DNA of 64,000 nucleotides from Nectonema munidae (lineage: Eukaryota > Nematomorpha > Nectonematoida > Nectonematidae), in the NCBI GenBank assembly GCA_030549495.1, contig JAUIRK010000898.1, forward strand, positions 1,736,001 to 1,800,000. The letters are read 5' to 3'. Positions within the stretch are counted from its first letter, which is position 1. Each line of letters starts with the position of its first letter. Shown piece after piece: positions 22,860-35,245 of this stretch. The notes beneath the pieces are model-generated. The model did not search any database. It had not been told where the DNA came from and saw nothing but the letters and a program-made list of their open reading frames with translations. Both the position numbers and the translations under genes were made by a program.

Positions 22860-24440
22860 AACCCATATTTATGTGATAAAATTTTTCGAGTACACACTTA
22901 ACTGCTTATATCTATACAAACAACAATACGATGCATCTCTGTCTCCTAACTTATCTTGCGATTTCGACTTTTTTCGTCAATTTAGCTAAAAACCGGCAGT
23001 AATTCTCTTTTTAATTTATCTGTCTTCGGCATTTTTAACTTTATATAGAAAAATTTAAATTTGGGGAAGTTTAATCAAGTTTATCTCAAGTCATCTTGAG
23101 TAAAAATTTCTTCGCGACATCAATATAATTATTAATTTTATCAATAGAGAAAAATATTTTATTGATTTGGCTAAAATATATCGATATATTCACAATCAAA
23201 TTTAACATGTTCGATTTATTATGTATCGATAAGATTATTTAAATATATTAGATAAAATCTGTGGGATTGAGTAACTTTGAAAGTTTTCTCATACTTAACC
23301 CATATTAGCCCAAGTGAAATTTTTTTAAAAAATAACAATACTCGGTTATTATGTTAAGTGCTTTTTTAAGTTATTATACCAATTAAAATTTTTGAGTTTT
23401 ATTGTTCGCTCTCTGAAAAAATTGGTGTGCCATTTTTTCGCACACTGGTCAGATTCAATGTCAAATTTAGTGCGATTGAAATTTATATATACATCTTGAA
23501 AATTTTTAATAAAAGTAATATCCTTTTTTATACAATTTATTCAATTTTACACCTTTTTTACAAAATAGGGTTGGTGATATATAAACTATTGGAGATGTTT
23601 TTTTTTAACTTTTTTTTAGTTTCTCCTATATCTTCAATTATAACAGGCATCTCAACTGAAGTTGATTTTTCTTGAATGTATCATACCTACTAAAAACTTC
23701 ATTTTTTTAAATTTAATTCTTTATGCTTTTATGATAATTTTTTGATCTGATATAAGTCCTGATAATAATTTAGAAGAATGTTGCTATCAAGTTTTTAAAC
23801 ATAACATTAGAAAGCATTAACATTATTCACAAAAAATATTTAATTGAAAAAACTGTTTATCATAGGATTAACTCAAGACAAATCAAAAACAAATTAACTA
23901 AAATTACTAAACTTTGTGGAGTATCTCCAAGAGCTTAACGTTGTGATATTGTGTGTCACAGAAGTGAGGGCATTCATATAGATTCTTTTGATATTATATG
24001 AAAAATATTTGAAATATACATCTCTTATGTTTCTGCATCACATTTAACACATTCACTAGTTGGTCTTTTTAAACAGCCATTTAAAACCTATTGATTCATT
24101 ATTATTTGCGAAGTGAAAAAATTCCATAAATTACTGGAATCTATTCCTTCTCATACCGTTATATATACCATTTTTACTTATAAAGAGGCTTTTTTTATTT
24201 CGAAATTGTCTTTTTTCAATTCTAAATTTTATTTAATAATATTTAGTTTAGAATTTAAAAGAGCCATTTTAGAATTTTAAGACAATTTAGAGTTTAAAAA
24301 AGACAAATTAGAATTGAAAAAAGAAAATTTAGAACTAAAAAAAGATATGTAAATGTTCGCGTTAGGATAGTATCGATCACTCAGCTGTATTTATATATTT
24401 GTAACATAAATTCTTGTAAAATAATATATATAACAAAGGT
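22860..24440. other. AT-rich sequence, one imperfect repeat, no gene seen
   Basis: Nothing coding is supported. Positions about 24200-24345 contain repeated words around AATTTAGAATT in both orientations, a local low-complexity repeat. Confidence 0.45.
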
Positions 24441-24445
24441 ATAGC

Positions 24446-24580
24446 TATGCAGTAACAAGGGCCTGTAGGTGTTTAGTGGGATGGAAAGTCCAGATAGACT
24501 TGGACTCAGCATCCCGGAAAGGCCACGATATCCGAAAGGATGGGTGCGAACGTCACAAACAACTTAACTTAACTTATACA
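24446..24580 (+). mobile_element. LINE/SINE 3'-end fragment shared with the 8.3 kb element
   Basis: The words CGATATCCGAAAGGATGGG and TGCGAACGTCACAAACAA are identical to the 3' end of the minus-strand LINE at 8355-10800. Here they are followed by a short (AACTT)n tail, the expected 3' tail of a retroposed element. Upstream, about 70 bp (AGTGGGATGGAAAGTCCAG region) are only partly similar. It is either a strongly truncated copy of that LINE or a SINE using the same tail. Confidence 0.6.
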
Positions 24581-24589
24581 TATGTGTTC

Positions 24590-25300
24590 ATACTTTCATT
24601 CCGTTAAGTTTATATTATTTCCCATTCTGCGTGAAAATAACTAGGTTTTGTAATAAATGGAGTTTTATGCGTTCTTTCTCATACCTATTGGTGACACATT
24701 GACTGTAAATAAACTCCCAAGTATGCTTTGCAGGACGAACTATGGCTTTTTACTCCACATGACACTTTGACTTCGTTTTTCGAAGAGAAAAACATACGAA
24801 ACGAAATATAAATATATTATGTAATTTTTATTTAGACTATTTTTCATTTGAAGAAAAAAAATTTTTTTTGATTGACTGATTCAATTTTTTTCTAAAGTTT
24901 TTTTGAATGAAATACATATAACTTAACGCCAAAAATTTTTAAAAACTAAAATAAAAAAAAATTTTCATTAGGAAAATTAAACTAATTTGGAAAAAAAAAT
25001 TTCCATAAAAAGAAATCAACTTTAGTAAAGTTATGTAAAGTTTTCAAAATATTGAAAATTATATGTTCAAAAGAAAAATCTCTAGGATTCATTACGCATA
25101 ATTGGTGAAGGCAAATCAAAAAGACCTAGGATCTTATTATGGAGCAAACGAGACTAATCTAGAAGGTATACTTGTCTTGAACTAGTCAGTCTATGTTTTA
25201 GTAAAAGTTAAATGTTTTCTTCGAGAATCCACTCTCTTATTTACACATGTGTATGAAATTTCTCTATAAATATATCAACAATGAGAAAAAAAACTAGAAA
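24590..25300. other. AT-rich sequence, nothing recognised
   Basis: No supported feature. Confidence 0.45.
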
Positions 25301-25324
25301 AATATATAAAATTTATTCACATGA

Positions 25325-26690
25325 AGGACATATTAACTTTGTATGAGTCTTACAGATAAACTTTTTGCAAATGCCACATCTCATGCCTCTACTTTTTAGC
25401 TTGCAGTCTTCTAAAGAGCAAAATCCACGTGAAGATTAAGGTTCATTTCTGTCAAAATTAGTTTCGACTCCGAAAAAAGACAACATATTTCTTCTTATTT
25501 TACTCATGCTAGAACTGTTTGATCTGAAACGCATAGATTCCTCAGTCAAACTGAAACACAAATGTCTAATAAAGTGTTTTCTTCCACCTCTTTTTATACT
25601 TGGAAATAAGCTAGAGTCATTTTCAGAGCATATTATCCAACTATTCAGTGTTGATATATCCAAATAATTGGTAAAAATGGCCATAGGCCACCTCCTACTT
25701 GGTCTATATGACGTACACTCTTTCAACATCTTATTCACAGTATCGACGCCCCCTTTGTACAACATTTTATTTCATTCATGTGTTGACTCGACATAATATA
25801 AACAACCTTAAAAAAATTTTTGGCATGTTTTCTTGAAATGTAGGCTGTAAGAGAGGCGATAGAAGCATAAAGAAATCATATGTTCAGGACGAGAAAAATG
25901 GGGCATGAAGGTTCTATTCGACCTAACGGTTCCCAATATCGTAATATCATTTTTTTGAGTCCATTCACAAACTTCATAGGACATGAAGAACCTATCCATT
26001 ACTATTCCTGTGCCATTAAGAACATCAATACTTTTTATAAGTCTTTACTATAGAATTACCGCTAAAATAAGCAGGTTCGCTGAGTCCTGTTATATAAATT
26101 TCAGGCTGTAAAAGGTAGAAAGATTTTGAGTCGTTACAATGATATACCTTTATCCCGTAATGACCGGGTTTAGACGCATCATAAATTTTGGGTAAACATC
26201 CACCTCAGAATTTAACGAGTTGCTCATCAATTGTAATGTATTCATTCGGACAGTAATACTTTGGAAACATTTTACAAAAATGTTCTTGTAAAAACCTAAC
26301 TTTGCCTATTTTATCCCTTAGATTGACTGTTGTTTTGAAATCAAATCGAATATAGATATTGATTAGAACAAACATATCCCGAGTGATTGATGCCATTAAA
26401 AAAGGTTCACCGAACTTGTCAGAAAACACGTTTGATCCACACGTTGATTTCTTGACTGTCCCATGTAAAGCATGCATCCTAAATATGCAAGGAGATGGTG
26501 AATACTCAACTTTTCATAGCAATACTTTAAATTTTGATTCCGAGAAGTTTCACCACTACAAAGTAAATAATATAAGTAATGGAAAGCAGAAAAAGTCAAG
26601 TATATTTTAAAAACGACTCTCCAATAGACCACTCTTTCAAATACACAACAACACATTTTGAGGTTATAATTTGTACAAACCAAAAATATG
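25325..26690 (-). pseudogene. piggyBac transposase pseudogene 1
   Basis: The minus strand carries a broken piggyBac transposase. From the N-terminal side: GEPFLMASITRDMFVLINIY and KYYCPNEYITIDEQLVKF (26205-26477), the catalytic-core-like MDRFFMSYEVCEWTQKNDIT with LGTVRSNRTF (25808-25999), then YKGGVDTVNKMLKECTSYRP and RRWPMAIFTNYLDISTLNSW (25436-25765). The C-terminal cysteine-rich zinc domain (CGICKKFICKTHTKLICPSC) lies at about 25325-25440. The DEQL and GGVD motifs are diagnostic of the family. Frames change and stops occur between the blocks. I could not find convincing terminal inverted repeats with TTAA at the ends. Confidence 0.85.
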
Positions 26691-26865
26691 GTGATAAATT
26701 ATGCACATACACAAAGTTACATACTTGTCACATAAATATTATCAAGTTACGTAGTCGGAGATTGTCACGAAACACAAAGGTAAAAGAATATCAAGTACTT
26801 TTGACAGCTAACCTCTTCTCCTCCTTCTCTCATATTATATCTTGATATAAGAATAAATACAATAG

Positions 26866-27283
26866 GTGCCGGGTCAAAACTCTCGAAAACCTTGAAAGAT
26901 AAAAGTGATCATACAAAAATACATTATTTCTTTGGTTTGAAAAACAATTAAATTACCAATTTAAACGGAAAATCAGTTTGAAACCAGAAAAGATGTGACT
27001 AATCAGAAAAACAAGAATATAAATTATTTCTAAATTTGGTTCAAAATTTCAGTAGTAGTTCGATAAGATTGATAAATTAGAAATCTTGTATCTGTTTTTT
27101 ATGCATGTGAAACAAAAAAGTGTTAAATTTAACATATTCATAGAAAAATATATAAGATAATAATTGGAAAAAAAGCATAGATACAAGAAAAAATCTTAAA
27201 TTTTTAAAGGTATTTTTGTAGATTCAAGTTTCAGACGTTCTTGTATCGGGTGTTTTGGTTTTCGGGCGTTTTGACTCGAATTC
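26866..27283. mobile_element. Mutator-like MITE with 10-bp target-site duplication
   Basis: A 418-bp non-coding element. Left end: GTGCCGGGTCAAAACTCTCG then AAAACC. Right end, read inward: GAATTCGAGTCAAAACGCCC then GAAAACC. It is flanked by a perfect 10-bp direct repeat AATACAATAG at 26856-26865 and 27284-27293. The 9-10 bp duplication is typical of Mutator-like elements; superfamily assignment rests on that length only. Confidence 0.75.
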
Positions 27284-27294
27284 AATACAATAGA

Positions 27295-27950
27295 CATACA
27301 TTTTACTTGATATATGTATAATCTAATCTCTTTGTCTTATTGTGACAATCTTCTAGAACTCCAAGTTATATAGTATATCTATTTATATCACAGAAAATAT
27401 TTTTAACCCCCATAATTATACCCACGGAAACTATAAGAGCTAACGGAGATATTTCGGTCATCTTTATGTCACTAGATACACATATAATTTAATTTATAAT
27501 GTATAAATACACATATAACTTATAAGATAAGACTTTATTCATGTTTGAAAATGAAGTGAACTAAACTTTCGTTTATGTGTTCACATGGGAAAAAAATCCC
27601 TCATCCGTTCAGCGGAGAAGTATAAATGAGTTGAAATAAGAAGCATGAAAGGATGATAGATTCAAAAAAACCCATAGGTAAACAAAATGAAAAATAAAAT
27701 AAAACAGAATAATTTCCAAGTCAGACACACACAGACATAAAACATCATTTGATAGTTAAATTCCATTCTTCAAGCAAAGGAAGCATATCTGGATGTAGAA
27801 GAGTTGATGAGTGGATATATGAAAAAAAAGCGGCGAGATTCTAAAAAAAAATACAAAGAAGAGGAAGCAAAAGAAAATATAAAAAAAAATGTTTCAAATG
27901 AAATCAGCATAAGAAGGAAAAGAACTAACGAAACATGTGTAGTTTATATT
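27295..27950. other. AT-rich sequence, nothing recognised
   Basis: Purine-rich tracts and short frames only. Confidence 0.45.
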
Positions 27951-27954
27951 TTTT

Positions 27955-28360
27955 TTTGAAGCTTTTAATATTTCTTACCTAAAATGTAAAGGAATGGAGT
28001 TCCATACGGCAATAGATTTTTAAAAAAAATGTTTGTTAAAAGAAGTATATTTATAACGTCTATTACGTAAATTATTCTTTGAGCGTAAATTATATTGATA
28101 AAAATGATTATTTTTTATATAATAAATATTGAAAATATTTTTACTATTAATTACTTTATAAACAAAAATACTTAATTGAAACTTACTAATTTGTCCTAGA
28201 GTAAGTATGTTATGATTAAACACAACACTATTATGGTTTTTATAATCAATAAATTTAAAGGCACGTCTTTGTTTATTTTGTAAAATGTTAAATTTTTAAA
28301 TACTACATAAACACCAAATAAAGTTACAATATAAAATTTTAGAATGAAATAGAGAATAAT
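27955..28360 (-). mobile_element. CR1/RTE-like LINE remnant, RT C-terminal region
   Basis: The minus strand reads through the C-terminal part of a non-LTR polymerase: NILQNKQRRAFKFIDYKN, ILTLGQISKFQLSIFVYKVI, YNLRSKNNLRNRRYK and KHFFKKSIAVWNSIPLHFR. The pattern of YNLRSKNNLR followed by VWNSIP is characteristic of the end of CR1- and RTE-like polyproteins. Everything upstream is missing, so it is a 5'-truncated copy. It is a different family from L1x, which ends in RNase H. Confidence 0.75.
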
Positions 28361-28364
28361 ACAA

Positions 28365-30650
28365 AATAATCAACAATATACTAATGTACCATACTATAGA
28401 ATTCTGCAATATTATTTCATAAGTAATTGTTTGTATGACAGATCGTCACGAAAAACAAAGTTTTTCTAGGGAACATAACTTTATGAATTTTCATTTGTAT
28501 AAGGCATTTGATTATAGAACCAATCATGTACTGCAAAAGAAAATACTACGTTATCATTCAAAAAGTCATTTCAATATATATTTGACATATAACATTGGAG
28601 AAAAAAGCTTACTTGAAGTTAAATTTCATGTGAGCCATGGTACACTTGAATATGTCTTGGATCAAACTGTCAGTGAAAAAAAGCTTGAAAATAGAGAAAG
28701 GAGAAGTCAATAATTCCGCTCCGTTTCTAGGACCAGGAGGATGCGTTGTAATGTCTCTGATATTACGGCGTGGAGAGGTCGACCTTTGTTAGACCTCTTG
28801 GGTGTGCCAGAAATACTCTGTTTTATCGGGAGCAATAAGAGAGTCGGTATATCCTCTTGAATATCAGTAGAAGTAGTACTATAATCGGAAACATATGTAG
28901 AACTTGAAGTTAAGTGACTATCAGACGAGCTCATATTCGAAGAACCGAAGCAAAAGTGGAAGAGAAGGAAATAAAGAATAGAGAATGTAAGTTTTGAGAG
29001 TGTTTCAAGAATACGTCAACAAATTTTTTATGTTATGATTTCTTCTCTTCAACAAAATGTAAAACACTATTGGGATATCCCAATAGCAATATAACGAAGT
29101 TCGTCATCTACGTCATATAATGATCATCATGCGTTGTACTAGAAACCATTTGTTTTACATTTAGTTGGAGAAAAGGATAATCACTAATACGTCAATTTTC
29201 AATACATACATATCACATCACAAGTATAATTCATTCACACTGTTTTCTATTTTACAATCAGTATCCATTTATATGAAAGACGTCATTTTTTGATAAACTA
29301 AAATTGATAGTATAAGATGAATATAACACAAGTTCAGAAGTTGAAGTTCACGGCATGACTTCTGGATCTTGAAGTTTTTAAAATATGACGTTTAGAAATT
29401 GTGATTTGCACATAAAATACTATCACAAGTTGCTGTCTAAAGTTGGTTGAATCACAGCTTCGAACTTTCACCTGTTCGAATCACGATCTAACAATGCTTA
29501 TGCATCATAGTTCAACACAAGCGCCATAAAAGTATTTTCTTAATGAAAACATGCTGTGTATCTTCATTAATTTGAACAAATCATGAATTGATAACTTTTA
29601 GAGTTCACTAAGAAAACTTAACGCCTCCTGGAATAAAAATAAATTATGCAAAGAAAGAATTTGACTCAATCATTATCAAATTCATTAAATTAGCCTTCTA
29701 AAAAACTCAAAAAGAGTTGTAAAATAAAACAAACAGAAAGGATGGAAAACACGATAGAAAAAAAGTGTAAAAAATATTATAAATATATAATAAAAGGATT
29801 TTTTCCGATTGCAAAAAAATTTGAAGACATTTAATGTTCTTATGGAGTTTTTTTACCAATAGATCGTCCTACGCGTTTTGTAAAAATTGTCATCCTTCGA
29901 GGGTTAAACCAATTGCAATTTCAATTCAATTTTAACAATCCAAAATTTCAATAACTTTATTTTTATAGAAGAAATGTAAACCTTTCACTCCTACTCATTT
30001 GGAATTATATTGAGGTATGAGGCCGTCTCTCCAACCACTTTTTGCCCGTTGGATGGCGACTCTGTTATATTGATTTATACTATACACATGAAAATTGTCT
30101 CACACAAATACGAAGATATACTTACTCAAATGGCAATGATATTTTCTGTATTTATTATCATGAAAGAAACCGAAATATGAAAAATTCATTTTTCAAGCAA
30201 CAAAATGATATCATAGAAATTTTCATCTTAGAAAATTAGATTTTTAATTTATTTTGTTAGAAATACGCTAATATTTGTTTATATTCTTGCAATTAACGAG
30301 TAATATTTGATGACCTTGACGGAACAAACCTTTATTCTCTCCCAGTAAGAATAAAAGTGAAATGTGTTTCATTCATTTGATTATATAGCATTTTATGCAA
30401 CGATTGATGGCTTCGGAGCTTTACTAAATTCACATGTAGACTTTCATGACAACATAACTAATCATAATAAAGCATCATGTAAGCGGCCTTCTTGCTTTTG
30501 GATCTTTATAAATATTTTATAATTTCGTTCGAAATCTCATAAATTCTTTCAATTCTATACATATGTTGAGATTTCAATAAACTTTTTCTCCTTCTTACAT
30601 CACTTAAAGACCATCAAGTTTTAAACAACTGTGTCACCTCATTAATTACT
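28365..30650. other. Unassigned sequence with two modest open frames
   Basis: Open frames at 28435-28713 (+, 92 codons, ATG start) and 28707-28934 (-, 75 codons, Ser/Thr-rich, starting MSSSDSHLTSSS) overlap end to end. Neither has a domain I recognise or splice-site support. They could be chance frames or the acidic/Ser-rich N-terminus of a dead transposase. The rest is AT-rich with no feature. Confidence 0.4.
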
Positions 30651-30657
30651 ATATATG

Positions 30658-31015
30658 GTAGGTAGGTTGGTAGATCTCAAAGCACTTTCCAGCGTGTGCT
30701 GATATGCTCGTGTAAGCTTAAGAGTTAGTTAAGGAGAATGGAGATGTTGGTAGAGATAGGGAGGAGTTACAGATATTATTCGAAAAATAGAAAGGAAAGC
30801 AGATTAGTTTGTCATAGGGTTATCAACGGTGGTGAGAGTTGTTTCAATGGTTGTAAGGGATTTTAGTAATGTTGGGTGTAACAGAAGATCTGAGAGTGCT
30901 GTTGGAGATCTATTAAGTAAGAAAGGCAGCGAATTAGAAGATTTTGGCGATGATAAGAAAAGATTTGACATGTGAAGATGAGATAGTATGGCATTTCTAT
31001 TGTGTCGCATCCGAA
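30658..31015 (-). mobile_element. LINE copy E (L1x family), 3' end only, antisense
   Basis: On the minus strand this encodes the last part of an L1x-type ORF2 (LLLHPTLLKSLTTIETTL, comparable to LLQHPLLTKHLSLLITTI in copy C near 35.77 kb). It then shows the family tail GAGCATATCAGCACACGCTG, GAAAGTGCTTTGAGATCT and CCTACCTACC. It is truncated at about 31015, just before copy C begins in the opposite direction. This tail is the best match in the window to the SINE tail at 3.9 kb. Confidence 0.8.
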
Positions 31016-31847
31016 ATGACAGTATTACTATATATTTAAAATTTTAAAACACTTTTCTATTTAACCTTTTCATATATTATTAATTCAATAGGTATCTCCA
31101 TTATAAAACTTAAATAAGACGAAATTATTTACAGAAAAAACAAAAAAAATATTTTTATTTCGTTTATTGCTAAAACATCTCTCTCTCCAAGTGACCAAAT
31201 TTTGTTCAATGAACTCAAATACAATATAGCTTTACATTACATTAAAACTTTTGAAAGTCCTATATTAGAACCAATCACATTACAAGAATCTTATGCTAGT
31301 GCTAGTAATAAATCCTTACCAATATCGTCCTCCCAACAGCAAACAATGCCAGACCCCATCTACACCCAATACGAAAAGTACCAACACCCCCTCGATCAAA
31401 AAACATCTAGAACCTAACCTTACTTTAAAAATCTCGCGACCCAACAATATCAAATCTGAGAAAGAAAAGGCTATTCACCGCCAACAAGTTATTAAAGGTC
31501 TTGAAATCAAAAGTAACTCCCTCTCTATCACTAAAACCAGATCCTCACATACAGGGACTATCTACTTTTAATTTAAAAATTAACAACAAAAAGCGTCAGC
31601 TAAATCCTTTCTCTTAAAAAACGGCGTCAACGTTTGTGACATACCCACTCCAATACCAAAATTTATACCTAGAGGTATACCTAAAGACATTAATATTGAT
31701 GATCTTACAGCCACATTAGAAGAACAAAATAAAAACCTCAACAGTATGGGAAAATAAACTTTTTCCTACACTGTACTAATTGAGCCAAACAATCCTGAAC
31801 AATTTCAATATCTCCGTAATCAGCCAAAAGTATTCCTAGGATATAAT

Positions 31848-32135
31848 TTGTTAACCCTAAATCTTTTTAAACCCAGAAGAAAACAATGTGAAAATTGCCT
31901 TAAATATGGTCACTTGAAACAAAAATATAATGCCTCATCCCCAAACTGCGCTCACTGCGGCATCCGAGGACATTCACTAACATCTTGTACACTCTCAAAC
32001 GACTCAACCAAGACCACATGTATCAATTACAAACTACCACACATCGCAACATCTAAAACATGCAGTTTTTATATCAATCACAGGAACTCAATTCTAGCGC
32101 AACACATTAAAACTATAGATAATTACATATGTTAA
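31848..32135 (+). CDS. L1x copy C ORF1 C-terminal part with CCHC zinc knuckles
   Basis: This codes for the nucleic-acid-binding end of the retrotransposon's ORF1 protein, which coats the element RNA. Two knuckles are visible, CENCLKYGHLKQKY (imperfect) and CAHCGIRGHSLTSC, followed by a third cysteine-rich stretch (CINYKLPHIATSKTCSFY). The stop codon overlaps the probable ORF2 start in the string ATGTTAA (32129-32135), an arrangement suited to re-initiation. The upstream part of ORF1 lies in other frames, so the gene is broken. Confidence 0.7.
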   Translation: MLTLNLFKPRRKQCENCLKYGHLKQKYNASSPNCAHCGIRGHSLTSCTLSNDSTKTTCINYKLPHIATSKTCSFYINHRNSILAQHIKTIDNYIC

Positions 32136-33073
32136 ATTTCCTGCAAATCAATTGAAATCACTCAAAAACCGCATGGAATAACCTTATTAACATAATTCTT
32201 TCTCAACAATACGATGTAATATCCATCAACGAACCCTACACACGCATGCCTCACCGGCTTGACCAATACAAACTCATACACATACACCCTTTAGACAATT
32301 ACTCCGCTTGCATCATAATAAAAACATCCATTCCCAATACACCATTATACCAATTTTCTAACTCTAACTACATCTTCACTCTTATCCACTCCACTACTAC
32401 GCTACTAATCTTCTGTTCTCTTTACTCACAACCCTCTTCTTTACATCCCATTCCTGATCGTTTTGCTAACGTATTGACCCTAATAAAAAACCACATTAAC
32501 GAAAGTTTTTTCCTAATTATTTCTACAGACCTAAATGCACGCTCATATTTATGGGATACAAAACAAAATCTTCGTGGTTTGCAAATCCTCAATTTCTATT
32601 CTTCCCATAATCTCACTATAGCTGATTCTAACACATCGCCAACTTTTCAACGAAAACACCTAAGCAAAATATATCAATCCCACAATGACATTACCATTAT
32701 CTCAAATGAAACCATTAAAATCATAAAAAATTGGAAGATTTGTGACACACCCTCAGCTTCAGACCACTCGTTTATATCTTTCCAAGCCAATCTTAATGTA
32801 AACAAAAAGATCCATCACAACCACCCCATTGGCAAACACATTTTCTGGACAGCTTTCCTAAAAACCCTACAAACAAAACTATTCAATACCGAAATGAAAA
32901 CCAATACAACATCAGAACTAGAGAAATCAGTCATATCTTTCAACAAAACAATTTCAACTTCTATTCTCACTTCTACTCCAAACAACCCATTTCCAGAACG
33001 CAAAAACGCCTATTTCTGGAACTCCCACCTGAACAACCTAAAACACCAACTCAAACGTTCATCAAACTTATAA
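32129..33073 (+). CDS. L1x copy C ORF2 N-terminal part: APE-type endonuclease
   Basis: Apurinic-like endonuclease that nicks the target to prime reverse transcription. From the ATG at 32129 the frame reads MLNFLQIN, then a stop, then continues to 33073. Family landmarks are SKTAWNNL, ISINEP (the metal-binding Glu region), STDLNARSYLWDTKQ (Asp/Asn catalytic region) and SASDHSFISF (the terminal SDH motif). A single stop near residue 9 and the loss of frame at 33073 make it a pseudogene remnant, but the domain itself is well preserved. Confidence 0.75.
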
Positions 33074-33247
33074 GAAAAACAAACACCCATGATAACATTC
33101 AACATCACTTCCAAACTGAAAAACTCATACAAAAAAGAAATCAATAAAGCTAAAAAACAAGTCTGAAAAAAATTCACCACTCAAACTCCGTCCAACCCCT
33201 GGAGCACTATTCATAAAATCACTAATAAAAAATCCTCATCTCCCTTA

Positions 33248-33267
33248 CCCCCCCCCCCCCCCCCCCA
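33248..33267. repeat. Poly-C run inside LINE copy C
   Basis: About 20 consecutive C interrupt the ORF2 region. Similar pure C or G runs occur at 36530-36555, 37130-37146 and 40190-40203. Confidence 0.8.
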
Positions 33268-34546
33268 TTTACTTCCAGCAAACAACACTGAAACATCACA
33301 CCTGAACCCCTCCTTTCTTACTTCACTTTTCCATCCGATTTACTAGTAACCGACAACATTTACAATTCCATCATAAGACTGAAAACTGAATAATATTTAC
33401 GTAATACCAACACCTTTGATTATCCACCAATCACCATTACAGACTGTAAACTCTTTTAAACCCAAACTAGCATGCAGCTACGACCACATATCCATGAAAC
33501 ACGTTCGCAAAGCATACCATATTATCTATCCCCACATACTTCAATTATTTAACAGTTGCTTAAGACTAGGCTACTTTCCCAATATCTGGAAAATTAGAAA
33601 ATTAATCTTGATTCCTAAACCCAATTGAGATCCCGATAACATAAAAAATTGGAGCCCATATCTCTTTTACCGACAATAGGCAAAATTTTAGAGAAAATTC
33701 TGAGGAAGAGACTGCTACATTATAGCTTAAAAATCGACTCATACACGCTAATCAATTTGCTTATCTTCCCAACAAAAACTCAGAATTAGCACTTTCTCGC
33801 CTTACGCTTTACCTTGAATCTGCACTAAAAAATCATAAAATGGACTCAACTTTATTCCTAGATATCGAGAAGGCTTTTAACACTGCCTGGAACCCAGCTA
33901 TAATTAACAACCTCATAGATAATACCTAACCCACATACATGATAAAGTTCATAAACAATTACCTTAGCCATCGCATTCTAATCCTAATTCAAAACAACAA
34001 CTCATATATTCGCGAGCTTTCTCTCTCTACTCCTCAAAGCGGCAGCTTATCTGACCTATTTTAGTTAATACTTATCAACCCCCTTCTTGCTTTTATCAAC
34101 AACAACTCTAACTTTTCTCAGAGATACTCCGACGACCTTCTTTTCTCTTTTTCTATTTCTGAGCAAAACGAAAACCTTAAACAATATCTTTCCCTACTAA
34201 AACAAATCCAATTCAAAGCGCAACAATACAAAATTTCCTTTAACACTAATAAATTCTACTTAATTCATTTCACACGCAAAAGAATTAAACATTTACCCTT
34301 GCAACTTAACACAACAAACAAATTAGATCCACAGAACCAAGTAAAATATCTTGGGCTCACTTTCCAAACCAACTTAAAATTCACTACTCAATCAAAATCA
34401 CCTCACAAAAATTAGTCAAAACTCTTTTCTCTCTTAAAAACGCAATTTCTTACAAAGGGGGACTTTCTCCAAAAATCATAAAGTTCATTTATAAAAGTCT
34501 CATTTTCCCTGTCCCTAAATATGGAATTCTTTCATGGGGCTCAGAG

Positions 34547-35245
34547 TTGAAACATCAGTCATCCCTTACTCATCTTAATAAAATTAATCGCCTGTCTCTC
34601 CTTTCTATCACCAGTGCCTATCACACTACACCAACTACAAAACTTGAATTATTCACTAACAAGCCATTCTTCTATCTCAATCTAAAGAAAACGCTCCTAA
34701 AAAATTACCTAATTACTTTCTGCTCTACACCCCCACCACATCCTTTCACCAACATATACACAACACAAACATCCCAATCACTACAGTACTACAATTCCTT
34801 ATTAATTCAGTTTGCTCTTAACAAAACATCTTATCAAGTGCTACCATTAAATCACCCAAGTGAGCTCATCCACCATTCTTCGTCTCTTCCTTACACCACT
34901 AACATCTGTCACCATAGATATCTTGCCCTAAACTCTATAGTTCATCAACGTACAACAAATACTATCACATCGCTTTCAATTTTCACTGACGGTTCCAAAT
35001 CACAACATCGCTTTTCAGCTGCATTCGCATTCTTCCTACAAAACATTAAAAACTCATTCCTTATTCAACACACAAATCTAGATCCAGAAACCACTGCACA
35101 CGAAACAGAAATTCACGCAGTATTACTATCCTGCAACATACTCCTTAATAACCTAACTTCCTTTTTTACCTCCTTCAAATATATACCTTTTTTCACAGAC
35201 TCGCAAAATTTAATAAATGACCTAAAACTTGAAAACAAAATCTAA
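34547..35245 (+). CDS. L1x copy C ORF2 part: RT connection and RNase H
   Basis: An open stretch of 232 codons covers the region after the RT palm and an RNase H domain that degrades the RNA strand of the hybrid. SIFTDGSKSQHRFSAAFAFF holds the first catalytic Asp, HETEIHAVLLSC the Glu, and PFFTDSQNLIND the next Asp. The frame ends at 35245; homologous but broken coding continues to about 35.8 kb (FEIKIIWCPAHS-like segment near 35305, holding the last His). It has no independent start and is part of ORF2. Confidence 0.75.
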   Translation: MKHQSSLTHLNKINRLSLLSITSAYHTTPTTKLELFTNKPFFYLNLKKTLLKNYLITFCSTPPPHPFTNIYTTQTSQSLQYYNSLLIQFALNKTSYQVLPLNHPSELIHHSSSLPYTTNICHHRYLALNSIVHQRTTNTITSLSIFTDGSKSQHRFSAAFAFFLQNIKNSFLIQHTNLDPETTAHETEIHAVLLSCNILLNNLTSFFTSFKYIPFFTDSQNLINDLKLENKI

